From NCBI RefSeq assembly GCF_036178845.1, contig NZ_CP108070.1, positions 3,968,001-4,032,000 on the forward strand: 64,000 bases of DNA, read 5' to 3'. Below are positions 17,195 through 26,325 of this stretch, in pieces. The position numbers and the translations under genes were made by a program. How positions within the stretch are numbered: position 1 is the first letter of the stretch; every line of letters starts with the position of its first letter. This DNA is from Streptomyces sp. NBC_00271. Its GTDB lineage: Bacteria; Actinomycetota; Actinomycetes; Streptomycetales; Streptomycetaceae. The notes beneath the pieces were generated by a model that was not told the DNA's origin, ran no database searches, and worked only from the letters and a program-made list of their open reading frames with translations.

Positions 17195-17700
17195 TCATGA
17201 CATAGTCCCGTCTGTGCTCCCCGAGTGCTTGGTTGGGGGAGGACATGCACCGGTAGGCAGGGCCGGTGTATTGATCAGAAACTCAAATGGTTCTCGTCGA
17301 GGGTGCAGCGGACGTGGGGGCCACCGAAGACCGTACAGACCCATCCGCGAAGCGTCCTCTCTGTAGGTGACGTCTCGGACAGCGGGCGATGGCGGCCAGG
17401 GACATGGCTCCACCGAGGACGGCGACCAGGCACAGCCCCAGCAGGGAGCCCAGGCGGTAGCGGCGGCCCCGGACCCGGCGGGGATCGGGTATCCGACCCA
17501 AGGCCTCGGCCAGGGAAGTGAGTTGCGGCGGTTCCGGATCCGGGCAGGCGGAGCCGACGTCCTCGCAGTGGCGCTGCGGGACACCGATCAGGGCGGATGG
17601 CACGCGAACGCGACCCCTGTTCGTGATCAAAGGCTTCGACAACCTTGATCATCAGGGGTCGCGTCTCTCGTTGCCGAACCGGGCGAACCACCCACGGCGG
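17195..17700 (-). mobile_element. Decayed ISAs1-like insertion sequence (transposase N-terminal fragment)
   Basis: The frame 17642-17283 on the minus strand contains LTSLAEALGRIPDPRRVRG, then RRYRLGSLLGLCLVAVLGGA and MSLAAIAR, the conserved N-terminal region of ISAs1-family (H-repeat) transposases. After AIAR the similarity stops and other frames open, so only the first fifth or so survives and the DDE domain is missing. It sits in the 654-base gap between the two related ricin-domain genes. Insertion or recombination at this spot may explain why they have drifted apart. Confidence 0.7.
17610..17662. repeat. Interrupted palindrome at the IS remnant
   Basis: Outer arms GCGACCCCTG (17610-17619) and CAGGGGTCGC (17653-17662), inner arms TGATCAA (17624-17630) and TTGATCA (17645-17651). 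It may be a terminal repeat or leader hairpin of the decayed element. Confidence 0.5.
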
Positions 17701-17800
17701 CGCGTACGCAGGCGATCAGCTCATCTCGCCGACCGAGAACGCATCAGCCCTGCCCACGACAGCGGTCACGACCCCACGTGACCCGCCCCCTTGAAGATCT

Positions 17801-19480
17801 CTAGAAGCCCTTCACCCTCCACTCCTGCGAGTCCCCACCGGTCTTCGACCACAGCGTCAGATAGGTGCCGTCGGTCAGCGAGTCGCCCTTGGGTGTGACG
17901 GCCTTGCCGAGGTTGTTGGTGATCGCGCCGCCGTCCTGCCCGAACAGCTGCGAGGAATTGCTGTTGCAGGTCCACAGAGTCAGCACGGCGCCGTTGGTGT
18001 CTTCCGCATCGCCCTGCGGGGTCAGGCACTTGCCGCTCGCCTTGTTGACCAGGCGGCCGTCCTGGAAGGACCAGCGCTGGCTCTCGGACCCGATGCAGTG
18101 CCAGACCGTGACGATGGTTCCGTTGGCGGTGCCATCACCCTTGGGTGTGGCGCAGGTGAAGCCCGGCTTTTTGAAATTGGACATCCAGCCCCAGCCGTCG
18201 ACCGCTGCGCCGGCGCTGGGGTTGATGGAGAACACCACGCGTTTGGGGCCGACCGTCGCGTCCTCCAGGGCTTCGTTCAGGCCCCACAAACGTCCGGCGT
18301 TCGGGTCCCACGACAGGCTCTCGGTCAGCGCGGGCGCCTGCGTGATCACACGGGTCGCTTCGTTCTTCGCGGCCACGTGGACACAGGAGTAGCCCGACGG
18401 CCAGGACTTCGGGCATTCGGCGCTGATGTAGAAGTTCTTGCCGTCGGTGGCGGCGCCCTGCACTTGCCACAAAGACGTGATGTACCCCTCGGGCGCCGAC
18501 TTCACCTGGGTGGGCAACCCCGCGCCGAGCTCCGCCAGCGGCCAGCGGACGATGCGGGAGTCTTCCTCGCCGACGCTCTCCACCGAGATCAAGCTGGACG
18601 TCGAGCGGTCGACGCTCAGGCTGCTCAGACACAGCACCCCGTTTTTGGGACCGCAGGAACGCGGGTCTCCCCCCGGGAACGGCTGGGGGTCCGTGTCGGG
18701 GACGACCCCGGACTTCGTGGTGTAGCGCGCCAACAGCGGCAGGGCCCAGCGGTGGTAACGGGCGGAGGTGCGCCCCCCGTTCAGGCCGGTGGCGGAGTTG
18801 CTGGTGTCGTTCATGCTCCACAGGTGCGTGAGGTCGTACACCTGCAATTCCACGCCGTTGGCCACGAACAGCCGGTTGCCGTACCAGGCGACGCCGTCCG
18901 CGTGCGACTTGTTGGCCAGCTCCTTGAAGTTGCCGTTCACCGGCTCCACGAGGGCCACATGACCGTAGGTCACCTGCTCGCCGTCCGACTGGGCGATCGA
19001 TATGCGCGTGTACTCCTCGTGCGGATCGTTGTCGGCATACTTCCCGTAGTACCAGGACGCGATGTACAGGTGCCGGCCAGCGTACAGGCCGCCCGAATAG
19101 GCGTCGTGCGAGCCGGTGAAGCCCTGCGGCATCCAGCCGCCGCCGGCGTCCGTGTAGCCGGTGCGGTCGTCGTCGGGGTCCCAGCAGAAGCCGTCGTACT
19201 TCAATGTGCCGTTGAGCCCCGTGCCGTGGCACAGGTTCGCGCGGCCGGTGCGCGAGTTCAGTACGTCGGTGACGGACGCCGTGGCCACACCGGCCGACTC
19301 GGCCGAGGAGATCAAATTCTTCTTGTCCCCGTCGACGCGGGTCAGGGTGAACTGGGCATCAAAGGGGTCCAGTCCGGTGGTCGCCTGGGCGGAATGGACG
19401 GGCAGCAGCAGGCTGGCGGTCAGCGCCGCTGCGGCTGCGGGAAGCAGAAGGCGCCGTATGCGCTCGAACACTTGTTTCAT
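17801..19480 (-). CDS. Secreted protein with C-terminal ricin-type beta-trefoil lectin domain
   Basis: A 559-residue exported protein: signal peptide with RIRRLLLPAAAAAL and cleavage near AQA-TT (residue 33), an unnamed domain of about 385 residues, then a ricin-type trefoil (about 430-559) with repeats CATPKGDGTANGTIVTVWHC, KCLTPQGD...LWTC and AVTPKGD...LWSK. The third repeat lacks the Cys. Motifs shared with the broken paralogue are FCWDPDDD/YCWDNAGDD, SHADGVAWY/SHADSVVWY, CLSSLSVDRST/CLTSLSFDRST and IVRWPL/LVEWPL, which define the unnamed domain. Repeated strands with GxLYVANG-like turns suggest a beta-propeller, possibly a glycosidase or polysaccharide-binding module. The substrate is unknown. 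Confidence 0.85.
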   Translation of the reverse strand: MKQVFERIRRLLLPAAAAALTASLLLPVHSAQATTGLDPFDAQFTLTRVDGDKKNLISSAESAGVATASVTDVLNSRTGRANLCHGTGLNGTLKYDGFCWDPDDDRTGYTDAGGGWMPQGFTGSHDAYSGGLYAGRHLYIASWYYGKYADNDPHEEYTRISIAQSDGEQVTYGHVALVEPVNGNFKELANKSHADGVAWYGNRLFVANGVELQVYDLTHLWSMNDTSNSATGLNGGRTSARYHRWALPLLARYTTKSGVVPDTDPQPFPGGDPRSCGPKNGVLCLSSLSVDRSTSSLISVESVGEEDSRIVRWPLAELGAGLPTQVKSAPEGYITSLWQVQGAATDGKNFYISAECPKSWPSGYSCVHVAAKNEATRVITQAPALTESLSWDPNAGRLWGLNEALEDATVGPKRVVFSINPSAGAAVDGWGWMSNFKKPGFTCATPKGDGTANGTIVTVWHCIGSESQRWSFQDGRLVNKASGKCLTPQGDAEDTNGAVLTLWTCNSNSSQLFGQDGGAITNNLGKAVTPKGDSLTDGTYLTLWSKTGGDSQEWRVKGF

Positions 19481-20577
19481 GGCGCGCAGTTAATCACACC
19501 GGACACACAGGCATCGAGGCGATGCACGCCCAACACCTCCGCGGCAATGGCCAGTTCGCACTGGTCTGCTGGCGCAGGCTGGTTCGGTCCGTGGGAGCAC
19601 GAGTGCTCGCGGGATCCATCCCGCAGGTGTTCACCGCGACCACTCGGGTGAGGCTGTGCACTTGTGCCCGGATGATCGATGCTCGCGCTTCTGGTTGCCC
19701 CAGGGACCACGCCCGGTACCTGAATGCGCGGTGAGCGGTGCCGCGTTGCGCGGAGACCGACTCCAGAAAGCTTCCGCTTTCCCGAACGTGATCGGTGGGT
19801 TCGGGGTGGATGAGCATGAACTCCGGTTCGCGGCCGGAGAGATGAGCGTGGTTGGTCTGTCCGTCTCGCTCGTGGGGGTGGCCGGCGCCGTCGGTGCTCG
19901 GTCTGTTGGAGGCCCGGGAGAAGAAGGTCCGGGAAGAGGTGGCCCGGCTACGGGAGGAGGCTGAGCGGGTGCGGGCCGCGCTTGACGCGGCGGAAAGCAC
20001 GCTGGCGCGGCTGCCCGAGGCGCGCGAGACGGTGGCCGAAGTACCCACCGGGAGGCTCCGCGCCCGGCTGACCTCCATGGCCGATCAGACGGGCATTGCG
20101 ATCACCGCGGTCGATCCCGCCTACACCTCCCGGTGGGGCGCCCAGCACCGGCAAAAGCCCCTCACCAGCAGCAAGCGCAAAACGACCCGCCACGACGCGG
20201 CAACCGTGGCGATCGGAAGGCCCGCCCGGGGACACCCTCCCCCGCGTTCCCGGACCACGGACACGATCCGTGCCGCCCGGACGCGGAGCGAACTCGGGGG
20301 ACCAGAACGCCCAACACCGTTCGGGGCGTTCGGCTGAGCCTGGGTTCTGGCAACAGGACTCACTCCCGCTCGGTCCTTAGGAACGGTCCCCGTGCAGGAC
20401 TACGTTCTCCCCCGTGGCCGCAAGGTGGTTGCCGTTGCCGGTGGGATGCTCGCGCTCACCTTCATGGGGCTGGGATGAGACGGGCGCCGGTCGCGACGCC
20501 CGGGCCGCGGCCTGCGGGTCACCGTCAGAACCGACCTGCGCCGCAGCCGTCGTACCACCGTCTGAGAAGGTGACCGT
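19481..20577. mobile_element. Mobile-element graveyard between the lectin gene and the phosphatase gene
   Basis: This 1.1-kb stretch has no intact gene. From 19852 onward it carries a TnpB remnant (separate entry). The part 19481-19850 has short open frames on both strands with no recognisable product, and its base composition is less biased than the neighbouring genes. The last 200 bases may be the right end of the TnpB element. Confidence 0.55.
19852..20337 (+). pseudogene. TnpB (IS200/IS605 OrfB) C-terminal fragment fused to a coiled-coil segment
   Basis: In one open frame a helical segment (LLEAREKKVREEVARL with heptad-like spacing) runs directly into ARLTSMADQTGIAI and AVDPAYTSRWGAQHRQKPL, the RuvC-III region of TnpB-type RNA-guided nucleases, then RHDAATVAIGR, which holds the last acidic site. 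The zinc-finger CxxC pairs and the RuvC-I/II parts are missing, so it cannot be an active nuclease. The join of two unrelated pieces suggests deletion between nested elements. Confidence 0.65.
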
Positions 20578-21243
20578 ATGCGCCTGATCCTCATCCGCCA
20601 TGGCCAGACCCCGTCCAACGTGGCGTTCCTCCTGGACACCGCCGTCCCCGGACCGGGTCTGACCGACCTCGGCGAGAAGCAGGCCGCCGCGCTGCCCCAG
20701 ACGCTCGCGGACGTGGACATCGACCTGCTGTACGTCTCCACGCTGACCCGCACCCAGCTGACGGCCGCGCCGCTGGCGGCCGCCCGCGGTCTCGAGGTGG
20801 TCGTACGGGACGGCATCCGTGAGCTGGAGGCCGGGGATCTCGAGATGATGCGCGGCGACACCGAGGCGGCCAGGGCGTACTTCACGACGGCGTTCGCCTG
20901 GGTGGCCGGGGACACCGAGCTGCGGATGCCGGGCGGGGAGAACGGCACCGAGGCGCTGGGCCGGTTCGACGCGGTGGTCGCGGAGGCCGCCGCGACCGGC
21001 GCCGGCAGCGTCGCCATGGTCAGCCACGGCGCCGCGATCCGGGTGTGGACGGCGGCCCGGGCGCACAACGTCGACATGTCCTTCGCGGCCGCCCACCGGC
21101 TGGACAACACCGACATCGTGATCCTGGAAGGCTCCCCCGAGGAGGGCTGGACGGCGCTGTCCTGGGCGGGCACGGACATCGGCGGCGCGGCGCACGCGCG
21201 GGAGAGCGGCCCCGCGGGACAGCCGTTGGGCCCGACCGCGTAG
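20578..21243 (+). CDS. Histidine phosphatase superfamily protein (phosphoglycerate mutase-like)
   Basis: A 221-residue enzyme beginning MRLILIRHGQTPSN; RHG carries the phospho-accepting His at residue 8. The second His is in VSHGAAIRVW near residue 150, and an acidic REL segment (IRELEAGDLE) sits in between. It is more likely a broad phosphatase than a glycolytic mutase, because the longer mutase-specific insertions are absent. It lies just after the mobile-element remnants and before the convergent LacI gene. Confidence 0.88.
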   Translation: MRLILIRHGQTPSNVAFLLDTAVPGPGLTDLGEKQAAALPQTLADVDIDLLYVSTLTRTQLTAAPLAAARGLEVVVRDGIRELEAGDLEMMRGDTEAARAYFTTAFAWVAGDTELRMPGGENGTEALGRFDAVVAEAAATGAGSVAMVSHGAAIRVWTAARAHNVDMSFAAAHRLDNTDIVILEGSPEEGWTALSWAGTDIGGAAHARESGPAGQPLGPTA

Positions 21244-21297
21244 ACGTCTGCCTGTCCCCCGCGGGTACGGGATCCGTCCCCCGCGGGAACGGGATTC

Positions 21298-22341
21298 TCA
21301 CACCGACGGCACGTTCACGTTGTACGGCGGCATGTTGTACGGCGTCACCACCTGGATCGCCGACGGCAGGAACGGACCCTCGTCCGGCAGCGCCTGCTGG
21401 GCCCGCATGATGGTCTGGCAGGCGCGCCGCATGTCCTGGCGCAGGTCGTGGTGGAGCACCGCGGACAGCTTCCCCTCCGCCAGCAGCCGGGTGTTGTCGT
21501 GGTCCAGGTCGTGCGCGACGAAGGCCAGCACGCCCCGGCCGAGCGCCGCGAAGGCGTCGATGGTCGCGGTGTTGCCACCGCCGATGGAGTAGACGGCGTT
21601 GATCTCCGGATCCCGCTCCAGAGCCGCCAGGACCAGAGCCCGCTGGGTGGAGTCCAGCCCGTCGCTGTCCGTGACCTCGACCAGTCGGCGCAGGGGCCCG
21701 CCGTCGCGCATCCCGCTGCGGAAACCCATCTCGCGCTCCTCCTCGTTGCGGAAGGACCCCCGGCTGATCGTGACGAGCACATGGCCCGGACGGTCGGCGA
21801 GCCACTGGCGTATCAGGTAGGCGGCGGTGGCTCCGGCGGCCCGGTTGTCGATGCCGACGTACGCCAGCCGCGGGCTGCTGGGCAGATCCGTCACCAGCGT
21901 GACCACCGGGATACCGGCCGCCACCAGCCGGCCGACCGCGGCGGTGACCTCGGGGACCTCCGGGGCCTTGAGGATCACTCCCTGAGAACCGCGCGCCGCG
22001 ATCCTGTCCAGGTCCTTCACCAGCTCCGCCGCGGGGTCCGTCTCGCGGAAGTGGAACCGTGAGCGGACGACCGCCGGGTGCAGGGACGGCAGTTCGGCCT
22101 CCAGGGCGTCGCGTACCGCCGAGGAGAACCGCTCCGGGGTCTGCATCACGATGTCGATCATGAAGGTGCGGCCGCCGATGCGGACCTGGGTGCGCTGCCG
22201 GTCCAGGTCCTTGATGGCCTGCTGCACCTCCCGCGCCGTGCTCTCGCGCACGCCGCCGCGATGGTTGAGGACCCGGTCGACCGTCGCCTCGCTCAGGCCG
22301 GCCTGCCGGGCGATCTCGCGGATCGTATACGGATGTCCCAT
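21298..22341 (-). CDS. LacI-family transcriptional regulator
   Basis: A 347-residue regulator. Residues 5-50 are the LacI helix-turn-helix (TIREIARQAGLSEATVDRVLNHRGGVRE), including the hinge region; the rest is a periplasmic-binding-protein-like sensor (FMIDIVMQTPERFSSAV, then AYVGIDNRAAGATAAYLI). Spacing and the sensor sequence resemble regulators of sugar or inositol catabolism. It is divergent from an SDR and a Gfo/Idh dehydrogenase, its likely targets. Tandem repeats in the intergenic region are candidate operators. Confidence 0.9.
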   Translation of the reverse strand: MGHPYTIREIARQAGLSEATVDRVLNHRGGVRESTAREVQQAIKDLDRQRTQVRIGGRTFMIDIVMQTPERFSSAVRDALEAELPSLHPAVVRSRFHFRETDPAAELVKDLDRIAARGSQGVILKAPEVPEVTAAVGRLVAAGIPVVTLVTDLPSSPRLAYVGIDNRAAGATAAYLIRQWLADRPGHVLVTISRGSFRNEEEREMGFRSGMRDGGPLRRLVEVTDSDGLDSTQRALVLAALERDPEINAVYSIGGGNTATIDAFAALGRGVLAFVAHDLDHDNTRLLAEGKLSAVLHHDLRQDMRRACQTIMRAQQALPDEGPFLPSAIQVVTPYNMPPYNVNVPSV

Positions 22342-22363
22342 GGGTTCCTTCGCTGCGTCCCGT

Positions 22364-22393
22364 GATCGAGGAGATCAAGATCGAGGAGATCAA
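22364..22393. promoter_or_regulatory. Two tandem 15-base repeats, candidate LacI-regulator operator
   Basis: GATCGAGGAGATCAA occurs at 22364-22378 and again at 22379-22393, 23 bases upstream of the LacI gene and about 97 bases before the SDR gene. Each copy contains a GATC-N4-GATC half-palindrome. The position between divergent regulator and enzyme genes suits an operator. Confidence 0.4.
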
Positions 22394-22489
22394 TGAGGGG
22401 TTTTTGATGGTTCTCTGCGGATTGATTGACGGTCCCGACCTCATGAGACTGGCAGAAATGTCACCGCGCCGGAAGGCGGCAGCACACTC

Positions 22490-23254
22490 ATGAACCAACT
22501 GCTCGAGGACAAGGTCGTCCTCGTGAACGGCGGCAGTCAGGGCGTCGGCGCGGGCATCGTGCGCGCGGCGCTGCGCGAGGGCGCCACGGTCGCCTTCACC
22601 GGGCGCCGCACCGAGCTCGGCGAGAAGTTCGCCGCTGAGACCGGTGCCACGTTCGTACGGGCCGATCTGACCGATCCCGCGCAGGCGCGTGGCAGTGTCG
22701 AGCAGGTCGCGGCCGCCCACGGCCGGATCGACTGCCTGGTGAACGCGGCCGGGCTGACGTCACGCGGCACGCTCCTGGGCACCACGCCGGAACTGTTCGA
22801 CGCGCATGTGGCGATCAATCTGCGCGCGCCGTTCTTCGCGATGCAGGCCGCCGTCCAGCACCTGGTGGACCGCGGGGCGCCGGGCACCGTCGTCAACATC
22901 ATCACGTCCTCGGCCCACGGCGGGCAGTCCTTCCTCGCCCCGTACGTCGCCGCCAAGTCCGGGCTCATGGGCCTCACCCGCAACGCCGCCCACGCGCACC
23001 GCTGGGACCGGGTCCGGATCAACGGCCTCAACATCGGCTGGACGGACACCGAGGGCGAGGAGGAGATCCAGCGCACCTTCCACGGCGCGGGCGACGACTG
23101 GCGGGAGGAGGCGGCGAAGACCCAGCCGATGGGCAAGCTGGGCCAGGTCGACGAGATCGCCGACTTCGTCGTCTTCCTGCTCTCCGACCGCAGTGGCGTG
23201 GTCACGGGCTCGGTCATCGACTGGGACCAGATCGTCTTCGGCGGCCTCGACTGA
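22490..23254 (+). CDS. Short-chain dehydrogenase/reductase
   Basis: A 254-residue SDR. The cofactor motif is GGSQGVG (residues 15-21), preceded by VVLVN; TGRRTE after strand 2 suggests NADP. VNAAG replaces NNAG, and the active site is Ser in IITSSAHGG with PYVAAKSG later. A C-terminal DWDQIVFGGLD replaces the usual end. It precedes a Gfo/Idh dehydrogenase by 95 bases, in one likely operon opposite a LacI regulator, so a sugar, sugar acid or cyclitol substrate is likely. Confidence 0.9.
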   Translation: MNQLLEDKVVLVNGGSQGVGAGIVRAALREGATVAFTGRRTELGEKFAAETGATFVRADLTDPAQARGSVEQVAAAHGRIDCLVNAAGLTSRGTLLGTTPELFDAHVAINLRAPFFAMQAAVQHLVDRGAPGTVVNIITSSAHGGQSFLAPYVAAKSGLMGLTRNAAHAHRWDRVRINGLNIGWTDTEGEEEIQRTFHGAGDDWREEAAKTQPMGKLGQVDEIADFVVFLLSDRSGVVTGSVIDWDQIVFGGLD

Positions 23255-23349
23255 CCCCCTGTCCCTCACCGCACTCCCCCCTCTCCCCACCTCCTCCCCC
23301 TCGCCCCTCCCTCGGCGGGCACACCCTCACTGGCTTTAGGAGCAATCTC

Positions 23350-24354
23350 ATGCGTATCGGCATCCTGGGACTGGGCCGGATCGGCGCCTTCCACGCGGCG
23401 ACCCTCGCCGGCCTCGACGCGGTGGACACCCTGGTCGTCAGCGACCCGGTGGCGGCGGCCACCGCGGCGGCGGTGGAGCGGTTCGGGGCGACGGCGGTGG
23501 ACTCCCCCGAGGCGGTGCTCGCCGCCGGGGTCGACGGCATCGTCATCGCGGCCGCCACCGACGCGCACCCCGCGCTCATCCTCGCCGCGGTCAAGGCGGG
23601 CATCCCGGTGTTCTGCGAGAAGCCGGTGGCGCGGACCGTCGAGGAGAGCCTCGACGTGCTGGAAAGCGTCCGGGACAGCGGTGTCGAGGTGCAGATCGGC
23701 TACAACCGGCGTTTCGACGCGGGCTGTGTGGCCGCCCGCAAGGCCGTGGTGAGCGGCGAACTCGGCAAGCTGCACACCGTACGGTCCACCACGCTGGACC
23801 CGGCGCCGCCGCCCGCCGCGTACGTCGCGGTCTCCGGGGGCATCTTCCGCGACTGCAGCGTGCACGACTTCGACATCGTGCGCTGGGTCACGGGCCGCGA
23901 GGTGGTCGAGGTGTACGCGGCCGGTGGCAACCGGGGTGCCGAGTACATCGCCGAGGCGGGTGACGTCGACACCGCGTCCGCGATCCTCACCCTCGACGAC
24001 GGCACCATCGCCCTGGTCTCCAACTCCCGCCACAACGCGCGGGGTTACGACGTCCGCCTGGAACTGCACGGCATGCGCGACAGCATCGCCGTGGGCCTGG
24101 AGGACAAGCTACCGCTGCGTTCCGTCGAGCCGGGCGCCACCTTCCCGGCGGGCCCGCCGCACGACTTCTTCATGGACCGGTTCGCCCCCGCCTACCGCGC
24201 CGAACTCACCGCCTTCACGGAGGTCGTCGCGGGCCGCGCCACGTCGCCGTGCACGGTCGCGGACGCCATCGAGGCCGGCTGGATCGCCGAGGCGTGCGCC
24301 CTGTCGCTGGCCGAGCACCGTCCCGTACGCCTGGAGGAGGTACGCGAGGCCTGA
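23350..24354 (+). CDS. Gfo/Idh/MocA-family dehydrogenase, inositol 2-dehydrogenase-like
   Basis: A 334-residue NAD-dependent dehydrogenase. GLGRIGAFHAAT (residues 6-17) binds NAD; PVFCEKPVARTVEES contains the catalytic Lys of EKP; IGYNRRFD and GGIFRDCSVHDFDIVRW carry the Asp/His active-site region found in inositol 2-dehydrogenases. The gene follows the SDR in the same direction and ends an apparent two-gene operon facing the LacI regulator. Inositol or a related cyclitol is a reasonable substrate; other polyols are possible. Confidence 0.88.
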   Translation: MRIGILGLGRIGAFHAATLAGLDAVDTLVVSDPVAAATAAAVERFGATAVDSPEAVLAAGVDGIVIAAATDAHPALILAAVKAGIPVFCEKPVARTVEESLDVLESVRDSGVEVQIGYNRRFDAGCVAARKAVVSGELGKLHTVRSTTLDPAPPPAAYVAVSGGIFRDCSVHDFDIVRWVTGREVVEVYAAGGNRGAEYIAEAGDVDTASAILTLDDGTIALVSNSRHNARGYDVRLELHGMRDSIAVGLEDKLPLRSVEPGATFPAGPPHDFFMDRFAPAYRAELTAFTEVVAGRATSPCTVADAIEAGWIAEACALSLAEHRPVRLEEVREA

Positions 24355-24448
24355 CCCTCTCCGCACAGGACTGGGCGGCCTCCACACAGGGCTGGGCGGC
24401 GCGACCGAGGAATCGATCGCACCGTCCGGCCCTCGTGCGTCGCGGCCG

Positions 24449-25339
24449 TCAGGCCAGAACGGCCGGCTTGAGGATCTCCTCGCACCACTGGCGGAACGTG
24501 GTGGGGGTGCTGGCCGCGGGGGTGCGCGGCTCGGCGTTGTCGAGGCCACGGTCCTTGGCCGTCGCCATGTCCACCATGCCCTGCGCCATCGCCTCGGACA
24601 TCCCCCGCTGCCTCAGCGTGTCCCTGAACGACTCGACGGGAACGTACTGGAACCGCACCGGCCTCCCCAGCACCTCGGACATGATCCGCGCCATGTCCTC
24701 GAAGGACAGGTCCTCGGGCCCGAGCACCGGGACCTCGCCCTGCCCGCTCCAGGAGTGGTCGAGCAGCAGCCCGGCTGCGACGGCGGCGATGTCGCGGGTG
24801 GCACAGGTCGGCGCCTTGAGATCGCCGGCGACGGGCTGGAAGAACACGCCCTCGCTCCTGATCGCCTCGACCTGGCGCAGCAGGTTGTCCATGAACGAGG
24901 GCAGAGTCAGCGCCCGATAGCCCACCCCCGTACCCGCGATCAGGTCGTCCATCGCCAGGGACGCCGACACCAGCCCAGCATTGCCGGGCACCCCGCGCCC
25001 CAAGGCCGAGATCCCCACGACCCGCTGAACCCCCCGCCTCTTGAAGGCGTCGCAAGCGGGCCTGCTGAAGTCCACGTAGACGTCCTCGACCCGCGCGGCC
25101 CGCGGATTCGGCGGCGCCAGCCAAAAGACGCTGTCCGCTCCGGCGAACGCCGCGTCGACGACGTCGGGGTCGCCGTGCGAGCCGACCACGACCTCGACCC
25201 GCTCGCGCACCTCCGGGGAGAGCCGGGAGGGATCGCGCGCGATCACCCGGACCGACTCCCCGCCGTCGAGGACGTCACCCAGGACGATGTCGAGAACCTG
25301 GCGGCCGATCTGCCCGGTGGGCGTAGTGATGACGATCAC
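24449..25339 (-). CDS. NmrA-like NAD(P)-binding protein
   Basis: A 296-residue Rossmann protein of the NmrA/atypical SDR type. The N-terminus VIVITTPTGQIGRQV has the GxxGxxG pattern, followed by VRVIARDPSRL and SVFWLAPPN; it lacks the YxxxK site of true SDRs, which points to redox sensing or quinone reduction. The GTG at 25339 is chosen for a perfect AGGAGG ten bases upstream; the frame is open 26 codons further. It is divergent from a LysR gene, its probable regulator. Confidence 0.85.
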   Translation of the reverse strand: MIVITTPTGQIGRQVLDIVLGDVLDGGESVRVIARDPSRLSPEVRERVEVVVGSHGDPDVVDAAFAGADSVFWLAPPNPRAARVEDVYVDFSRPACDAFKRRGVQRVVGISALGRGVPGNAGLVSASLAMDDLIAGTGVGYRALTLPSFMDNLLRQVEAIRSEGVFFQPVAGDLKAPTCATRDIAAVAAGLLLDHSWSGQGEVPVLGPEDLSFEDMARIMSEVLGRPVRFQYVPVESFRDTLRQRGMSEAMAQGMVDMATAKDRGLDNAEPRTPAASTPTTFRQWCEEILKPAVLA

Positions 25340-25457
25340 GAAAAGGAACCTCCTGAGGAACGGCGCACGGGCTGCCCGAACACCACACCCGGTCACTCTG
25401 CGCGCGCCGCACATCACGCGTCCAATACCTCTTCGGGCACATTGATACCCTCAGGGC

Positions 25458-26258
25458 ATGGATCTGGACCTGCGCAAACTGCGGTACTTCACGGCCGTCG
25501 CGCAGCACGAGCACTTCGGCCGCGCCGCCGCGCAACTGCACATCGCACAGCCCGTACTGAGCCGTCAGATTCGCGCGCTGGAACAGGAGTTGGGCTGCGC
25601 GCTGCTGGTACGTACGACCCGCAGCGTGCGTCTGACCCCGGCCGGCCGGCAACTCTACGAAGACGCGCCGGGCGTACTCGCCGCGGCGCAGGCCGCCACC
25701 CGCCGGGTGCACGGCGCCGCCCGCGAGGACCGTCTGGTCGTCGGCTTCGCCCCCGGTCTGAGCGTCTCACCCGCGGTCCGCGCGTTCACCCGGACCCACC
25801 CCGACGTCGAGGTCGAACTGCTCCACCTGAACTGGTACGAGAAGGGCGAGGCGCTCCGGGACGGCCGGGCCGACGTCGGCTTCCTGCGCCACCCCTTCGA
25901 CGCGGAGGGGATCCACACCATCCCGGTGGGCAGCGAACCGAAGGTCGTATGCCTCCCCACCACCCACCCCCTGGCGTCCCGCCGCCGCCTGACCCTGGCC
26001 GCCCTCGAAGGCGAGACGATCCTGGACTTCCAGGCACGCCGCACCGCGACGGTGGAGGAGAAACTCGAACTGGTCGCGGCCGGACGCGGCATAGCACTTC
26101 TGCCACGCAGCGTCGCCCGCTCCTACTCACGCCCCGACCTCGTGAACCGCCCGGTGACCGACGTCCCACCGACCGAGATCTGCCTAGCCGTACTCGAAGG
26201 CCGCCGCGACGGACACGTGAACGCCTTCCTGACCACGGCAGCACACGCACTCTCCTGA
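25458..26258 (+). CDS. LysR-family transcriptional regulator
   Basis: A 266-residue regulator, slightly shorter than the usual 300. Residues 1-60 are the winged helix (LRKLRYFTAVAQHEHFGRAAA...QPVLSRQIRALEQELG). The effector domain follows (DRLVVGFAPGLSV and later GRGIALLPRSVA). It is divergent from the NmrA-like gene with a 118-base gap that contains an AT-rich CAAT...ATTG dyad near 25426-25447, consistent with a LysR binding region. Its ligand is unknown. Confidence 0.92.
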   Translation: MDLDLRKLRYFTAVAQHEHFGRAAAQLHIAQPVLSRQIRALEQELGCALLVRTTRSVRLTPAGRQLYEDAPGVLAAAQAATRRVHGAAREDRLVVGFAPGLSVSPAVRAFTRTHPDVEVELLHLNWYEKGEALRDGRADVGFLRHPFDAEGIHTIPVGSEPKVVCLPTTHPLASRRRLTLAALEGETILDFQARRTATVEEKLELVAAGRGIALLPRSVARSYSRPDLVNRPVTDVPPTEICLAVLEGRRDGHVNAFLTTAAHALS

Positions 26259-26325
26259 CACCACTCCTGACGCCCCTCCGGGGTGAACCACCCAGGCTCC
26301 TGCGAAAGTTGCGAAAATAGGGGCC

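Noticed and set aside
20341..20577. Active TnpB guide RNA region
   Set aside because: The nuclease is truncated, so an active system is excluded; only a remnant scaffold remains possible.
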